Positions 59,015-64,000 of a stretch of DNA of 64,000 nucleotides are shown piece by piece; the stretch's first letter is position 1, and the number at the start of each line of letters is the position of its first letter. A program made the position numbers and the translations under genes. The notes below the pieces were generated by a model. That model had not been told where the DNA came from, ran no database searches, and saw only the letters and a list, made by a program, of their open reading frames with translations. This DNA is from Pseudoscleropodium purum (Eukaryota > Streptophyta > Bryopsida > Hypnales > Brachytheciaceae): contig OZ017798.1 of the NCBI GenBank assembly GCA_963969395.1, positions 15,864,173-15,928,172 of the forward strand, given 5' to 3'.

Positions 59015-60917
59015 CGATCAAAGCCTTCAGGAACTTTACTAAATTCTCTGTCCACGGTCCTAGCGCATTGACACTTGGACACTCATGTTGAAGCTTTTCT
59101 TTCTATTCCAGCAGTCCTGCAGGCCGGATATTTGTGCTGGAATTTCGACACTACGTTATAATAATAAGTTAAGTTAAGTTAATGGGGGAGATCGAATTGT
59201 TTATGTTATGATGATTCCCTCTGTGCAGTGTGGACTCGACAGTCAAAGTGAAGTCAAGACAGCCAACTCAGACACAACGGATTGATCGGAGTACTGGAAC
59301 CTCGAAGGTCGGTCCTGACGCACGGGGCAGAATCTGACGGGATGAAACGGGAAAAGCCGGAAGTTAAGAAGGAAACGGAAACACGGAATTTCAGCCACCC
59401 AGTTACTAAAAACGTCCATCGAAATTTTTGCCGGAAAGATACTTGCGATCGTGGCCTGAGAATCAGAGAATCAGAGACTGAACTGAAGTGTCTCATTGGG
59501 AAGAAACTGGACTTAACTTAAGTTACTTCCCCGCTGTTACTGATCACACTGAAGTCACTGCATCAACAAAGGTGAAAAAAAAACCAGGAATTCCAAGGAG
59601 TGTAATTCCTGTAATTTCTCAAGGGAGGTTGCCTTGGATGTTGTGTCGTGTCAGTCCAGACGCAGCCCTTGAAGGCCTTATGTTTTAAAAAAAGAATACA
59701 GGAGTTCAATGTTTATTTGTGTGTCAATTTTTTTTTGTAATTAACCCTTAAAAGATGAATGGGTGACCTTGGAAATTGTCCCTTTGCATTACCATGTGAA
59801 TCATTGGCTTAAAAAATTGTAAAAGTACTCATTGGAAGTCAAACTAGTAAAGAAGACCTCCCCTTTTTACAACAAAATTTTGAGGATGAATAGTTGGAGT
59901 TCAGTCGTACTAGAAGAATTCCCTCCTATCATCCATTGGATGCCAAATGTCCGTGTTGACTTTGAAGAATTTATAAAAAAATTGCATTGCATTCTGATCA
60001 GATTTTAAAAATTTTTGAACTTATATTTGGAATCATTGACTAATTGGCCTACACTCAAAGTACACCAATTCTTTGATTGTGTTTGAATTTGAAATGTGGG
60101 ATGTGTCGGAGTTAGAATTGACTTCGTTGAATTTTATGATGTTTTTACTTCTATATGAGTAGGGTGTTGGTATGTAGCTTTGCCTTGTTCTCCGACTAAA
60201 AGGAACCATCAAGTTCAAGCCCAATATTAAACAATTAATGGTAATGTTTTTTTTAAATTCCAAAATAATGTGAAATTTTTACAACTAATAGAAGATGTGT
60301 AGTCACATCTTCTAAAAATATATACAAATCACATAATTCATCAATATTTGCAAAATGAAGTTTGAAAAAATTATTATAGGCTTGGCCTTTGAAGGTTAAA
60401 AGTCTTTAGACTCTACTTGACAAGTAGTTTTGATAACTGCAAAATCATTATGTTAGACTTTAGAGGTGTATGACGGCGTGTTGACTAATAGTTGATGTTG
60501 AACTCTATATTTTTCAATAAAAAAAACCCTAAATATCAAGACTTTATAGATGCAAACTAAGTGGGCCCTATCAACTCTTATAGTGTTCTTTCAATCCAAA
60601 TTCCAATCTAAAATTAATGGCCTTTGTTTCATAAATTAATTGAATTCCAAAGATTTTCATTAATTCCCTCAAATTATTTTTCAACTCCCTCATTTGAAAA
60701 AACTAACACTAAAGGCTGTCAATAGAATATAGTTGTCAAATAGTGCATATTAAAGCGTGTTGGAATCTCATTTAATTGCCAATAAAATCCAATAACATTT
60801 TCATATTTCAATTGTAATTAGTGTCAATTATAGGGGCACATATTTTAGGTCAACAAACTTTAAACAATGCATGGTTTTAATATTGAGCAAAACTCCACTC
60901 TAAAATGAAGCAAATAA
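59015..60917. other. intergenic
   Basis: 59015-59690 has gene-like composition, probably the promoter of the candidate minus-strand gene. After that AT-rich repeat DNA continues, including the repeat at 59815-60010. Confidence 0.45.
59815..60010. repeat. dispersed repeat (pair with 53400-53580)
   Basis: The second copy of the repeat described at 53400, in the same orientation. Confidence 0.65.
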
Positions 60918-63900
60918 TTTTTTTTTTTTATAACAAATGGAAACCATTGTATTAAATTAAAAGGAACAAAGTAACTACTGAGCTAGAGGCCGAACAAATG
61001 AAGAGAATAGGAACAAAACAAAAAACAAAAAGCAAAAACGAGAACCAAAGACTAAGTGAACAAACAAAGAGGGGGGGGGGGGGGGGGGGCTTCCTTATTT
61101 CCCCTAATAGAATCACCAATTCTAATAGCAAGAATTGGGGATGGCAACCAAGTATTAGAAAACTTGGTCAAAAATACTCCAAATACTATTAGAATGTTGA
61201 GGTCTATGTCTAGAAGCCAAGCTCGCCTTGAGAGCTACAATATGTCCCAAATCAAGGAGAGCACTCCATAATGATGTACAAAGAAGAATGAAAGGCCAAC
61301 GATCTTGTGCAAATACCAAATGGTTGCACAAGATCCAACAGAGCCAAAAGGCAACTTTGTGAACAATAGACCATATTATGCAAACTTTATAAAATGATCT
61401 AGAAGTAGAGGTCCCAAAAATACATAGGATCACATCTAGTCTTTGATGAGGGCCCATAGCTGGAGACGCACTGTGAATATGATGCATCATTGAGAGTGCA
61501 TAATTCCAAATATCTTGGGATCTCGGACATTCGAAGAACTTGTAAATAGGAATTTTTTTGACACTCGAATTACAACAAACACAATCCATATCAATTCTTG
61601 GAGTAATTTGAGCTCTCTACGAGTTTACCGCATGTGCATTATACTGAATTGATTGTATAAAGGCTGCAACCTTCTAAAAACAGTCTTTTATCTAGATATC
61701 TCTCTAATGTGAGACATATGAAGTTGAGAGAAAGATAGGCCATTTAAAGTAGCAATGGGACTTTTCAACTGTGTTAAAGTGGAGAGTAGTTTACGACTAA
61801 GGGCTACTATATAGTCCATGAGTAATTTACTAGTGGACTACTTCCATCTTCTTGGGTCATAATGGAGAAATTGCACATTTCCAAAAAATAAGAGTTGAGG
61901 TGAAGACATTTTCATTTCTGACTTGAACAGTTCGAATTTTTTGCACAATGCCTCTATAAATCGATATATTTTCCATACTTGGGATGATTGTTAGTTGCTT
62001 AAAATTGACGCCTATAGTAGCACGTGTAGTATTGCTTCTCAAGGAAACAATTTGAATATGTAAATTGAATAGAGTAGGATTAGGTTCAAATATCAACCAT
62101 GTAATCTATAGTAAATTGTCATTACCTATGGAACAAAGGCCAATCCAGTCTCCAATGGATGCTAGATTAGATTGATCTGATAACAATTGAGTCCATATAG
62201 GGGGGATCTAGGAGATAAGGAAGAACCAATGGTAGCACTTCATAATAGTAAAAGGAAATTCATCCAAAATGATCTCTCATGTCTTTAAATCATTGGTGTT
62301 ATCATCCCATAGATCTCCAATGGTGTGAAGGCCTACTCTAGCTAAAGTTCTAGTGCAATCAATAGAAAAGTTGAAGTTAGAGCCTATAAAGCTTGTAGAC
62401 CACCAAATGCTAGTGGATAGGACCTCAAAAGCATTAGTGGGTGGAACTAACTCAATGTGTTTTATGAGCTTCTCCCACATAGAAGTAATATGGTTTCAAA
62501 CTTTCAAACTTTTAGACATAGAAGGTCATTGTATCATCAACCATGTCGTAGAAGGGAACCAAAATCTTGAATTTGGGTGAGGTTTCATATAGTGAATTTG
62601 ATAACGAAGGAGAATCTTAAGTCTTGAGGTGTCGGGCTCCATGGCATACAAAACCCATTTAGCTAATAAGGCATTAAGAGACACTTCTGGGTCAAATAAT
62701 TGAAAACCACTGACTAACTTAGGTAAGCAACAATTGTTCCAGCTAACCTTGGTCTAAGACAAGTGTTCAAAGCCACTCCACAAATAATTCCACATACTAC
62801 TCTTAGCTATCCTGATAATTTGGATGGATCTACACCAAATTTTCATAAATTAAAAAATAGAAGAGAGGAGAATTACCTTAACTACAAGTTTTCGCCTAGC
62901 CAATGAAAAATGTTGAGTTGTCCAATGCTTCAACTTTTTAGTAATATTTTGTTGTAGAAAATTGTTTACATTGGTAGTTTCTAAAGGAACACCAAATGGG
63001 GCCCCTGGTAATTTAGACAAAGAGTGAGGAGGGGCCCAAGTAATCCCAAGATTATTGAGCCAATTTGAAGGAAGGATATGTGAAAACCAATATTTAGTAC
63101 TTTTGTCCAATTAATAACCAACCCTGATAAAGAGCCAAAACAGTGTATGAGGTCTACCATGTTTTTTTAAGAAAATTTTCTCACCTAAAATGGAGACCTC
63201 ATTATCATCTATGCATTGAGAAATAAGTTGGCGATCCTCTATGTTGGGTAGTTGGATGCCTTGAGTTTTGCCTAATTGTTGGTCTTCCTTGGCTGCCAAA
63301 TTGAAGGCTTCTCCTATATATAAAAATAAATAAGAGGCTAGTGGACATCCTTGGCGCACCCCTTGTTGAATGATGAATGGGCTAGAAATTTTCCCATTAA
63401 ACAAGACAGAAGCTTATGTGTCCTAAAGTAACATTTGGACAATAAGTATGAATGCATCAAGAATGCCAATCTTCATCATAATGCACAAAAAAAAAATCTT
63501 AGATATTGTATTATATGCCTTAGTAAAGTCAACTTTTAGAAAGATAAGATCTTAGTGGGAGTCTTTAGCCTATTGGACTGTCTCATACTGTAATAGTACA
63601 TTATCCAAGATGTACCTAAATGGTAGGAAGACAAATTGATTTGGACTTATAATCTCTTGGAGTATGGTTTGTAGTCTCAATTGAAGAGTTTTGTTAGAAC
63701 TTTATAAGAGACATTAAGCAAGGTAATTGGCCGCCACTTGGATAAATTGGCAGAATCACCTTTTTTAAAAAGAAAGGCTATGACTCTAGATGTCATCCCT
63801 AAAGGGAGCTGTCCTTAAGCAGTAGATGATTGAACCATAGCTATATAGTCATTGCCTATTAAGTCCCAAAATTTGGTGAAGAAATCAAGTGTAACTCCAT

Positions 63901-64000
63901 CAAGACCTAGACTACAACTTGAAGCCATTTGTTTCATTGCAGAATAAAACTCTTCCTTTGTAAAAAGTGCCTCTAGACAAGAGACCATCTTAGGGAGCAA
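60918..64000 (-). mobile_element. decayed L1-type LINE, 3' part
   Basis: This non-LTR retrotransposon lies on the minus strand. The T12 run at 60918-60929 is its poly(A) tail, and its 5' part lies beyond the window. Reading inward from the right edge, reverse transcriptase blocks appear in order: FTKEEFYSAMKQMASS, GLDGVTLDFF (63815-64000), then QQGVRQGCPLASYLFLYIGE (63111-63404) and the catalytic block at 63215-63204, which reads CIDD in place of the usual YADD/FADD. The downstream linker region (62277-62480) and a zf-RVT-like C-terminus (61155-61589) follow. Frames are broken repeatedly by stops and shifts, so it is dead. It is a plant L1-clade retrotransposon, not a gene of the host. Confidence 0.9.
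61071..61089. repeat. G19 homopolymer
   Basis: A run of 19 G on the plus strand, so a C tract in the LINE's sense strand, between the zf-RVT region and the poly(A) tail. The exact length is prone to sequencing error. Confidence 0.9.

Noticed and set aside
1..64000. CRISPR arrays, operons, phage or bacterial features
   Set aside because: Introns, plastid-targeted proteins and plant repeats show a plant nuclear genome. I saw no regularly spaced repeat arrays.

Overview
This window comes from the nuclear genome of a land plant. The evidence is chloroplast-targeted nuclear genes (an early light-induced protein, a WCRKC thioredoxin-like protein and a thylakoid TerC protein), spliceosomal GT-AG introns, telo-box motifs (AAACCCTA) near promoters, and a plant L1-type LINE. 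A seed-free plant such as a moss or other bryophyte fits best, but I cannot prove the lineage from sequence alone. Gene islands are moderately GC-rich. They sit between long AT-rich stretches made of decayed dispersed repeats, foldbacks and small terminal-inverted-repeat elements.

Layout, left to right. 1-2450: AT-rich repeat DNA with a (TA)n tract. 2458-4035: an intronless ELIP gene with ABRE-like and TATA motifs, followed by a duplicated remnant of its own 3' end. 4862-6752 (minus): a GIL1/IRKI-like (DUF641) coiled-coil protein with one short intron. 6753-14206: intergenic, with a roughly 1.1-kb inverted-terminal-repeat element at 10300-11385. 14207-16212 (plus): a five-exon WCRKC thioredoxin-like gene. 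It converges on 17279-18505 (minus), a single-exon ubiquitin-like/zinc/RING-H2 protein. 18550-34674: a large AT-rich block with a LEA_2-like pseudogene fragment, several MITEs, a nearly perfect long hairpin and a tRNA-like (SINE-type) sequence. 34675-41729 (plus): a 16-exon thylakoid TerC-family gene. 45887-46285 (minus): a small single-exon ORF with a signal peptide and a C-terminus resembling the IDA class of plant peptide hormones. 54112-57233 (minus): a five-exon Myb/SANT-like (trihelix-type) nuclear protein. 58937-59014 (minus): a likely orphan coding exon. 60918-64000 (minus): a decayed LINE that runs off the right edge.

The genes form no operon or obvious pathway cluster. Three (ELIP, WCRKC protein, TerC) act in or around the thylakoid in photoprotection, redox control and membrane-protein insertion. 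Others suit light-growth signalling (GIL1-like), ubiquitin signalling, transcription and possibly peptide signalling. The intron-exon models were built by hand from reading-frame continuity, splice consensus and recalled family sequences. TerC, thioredoxin, GIL1-like and Myb/SANT models close in phase at every junction.
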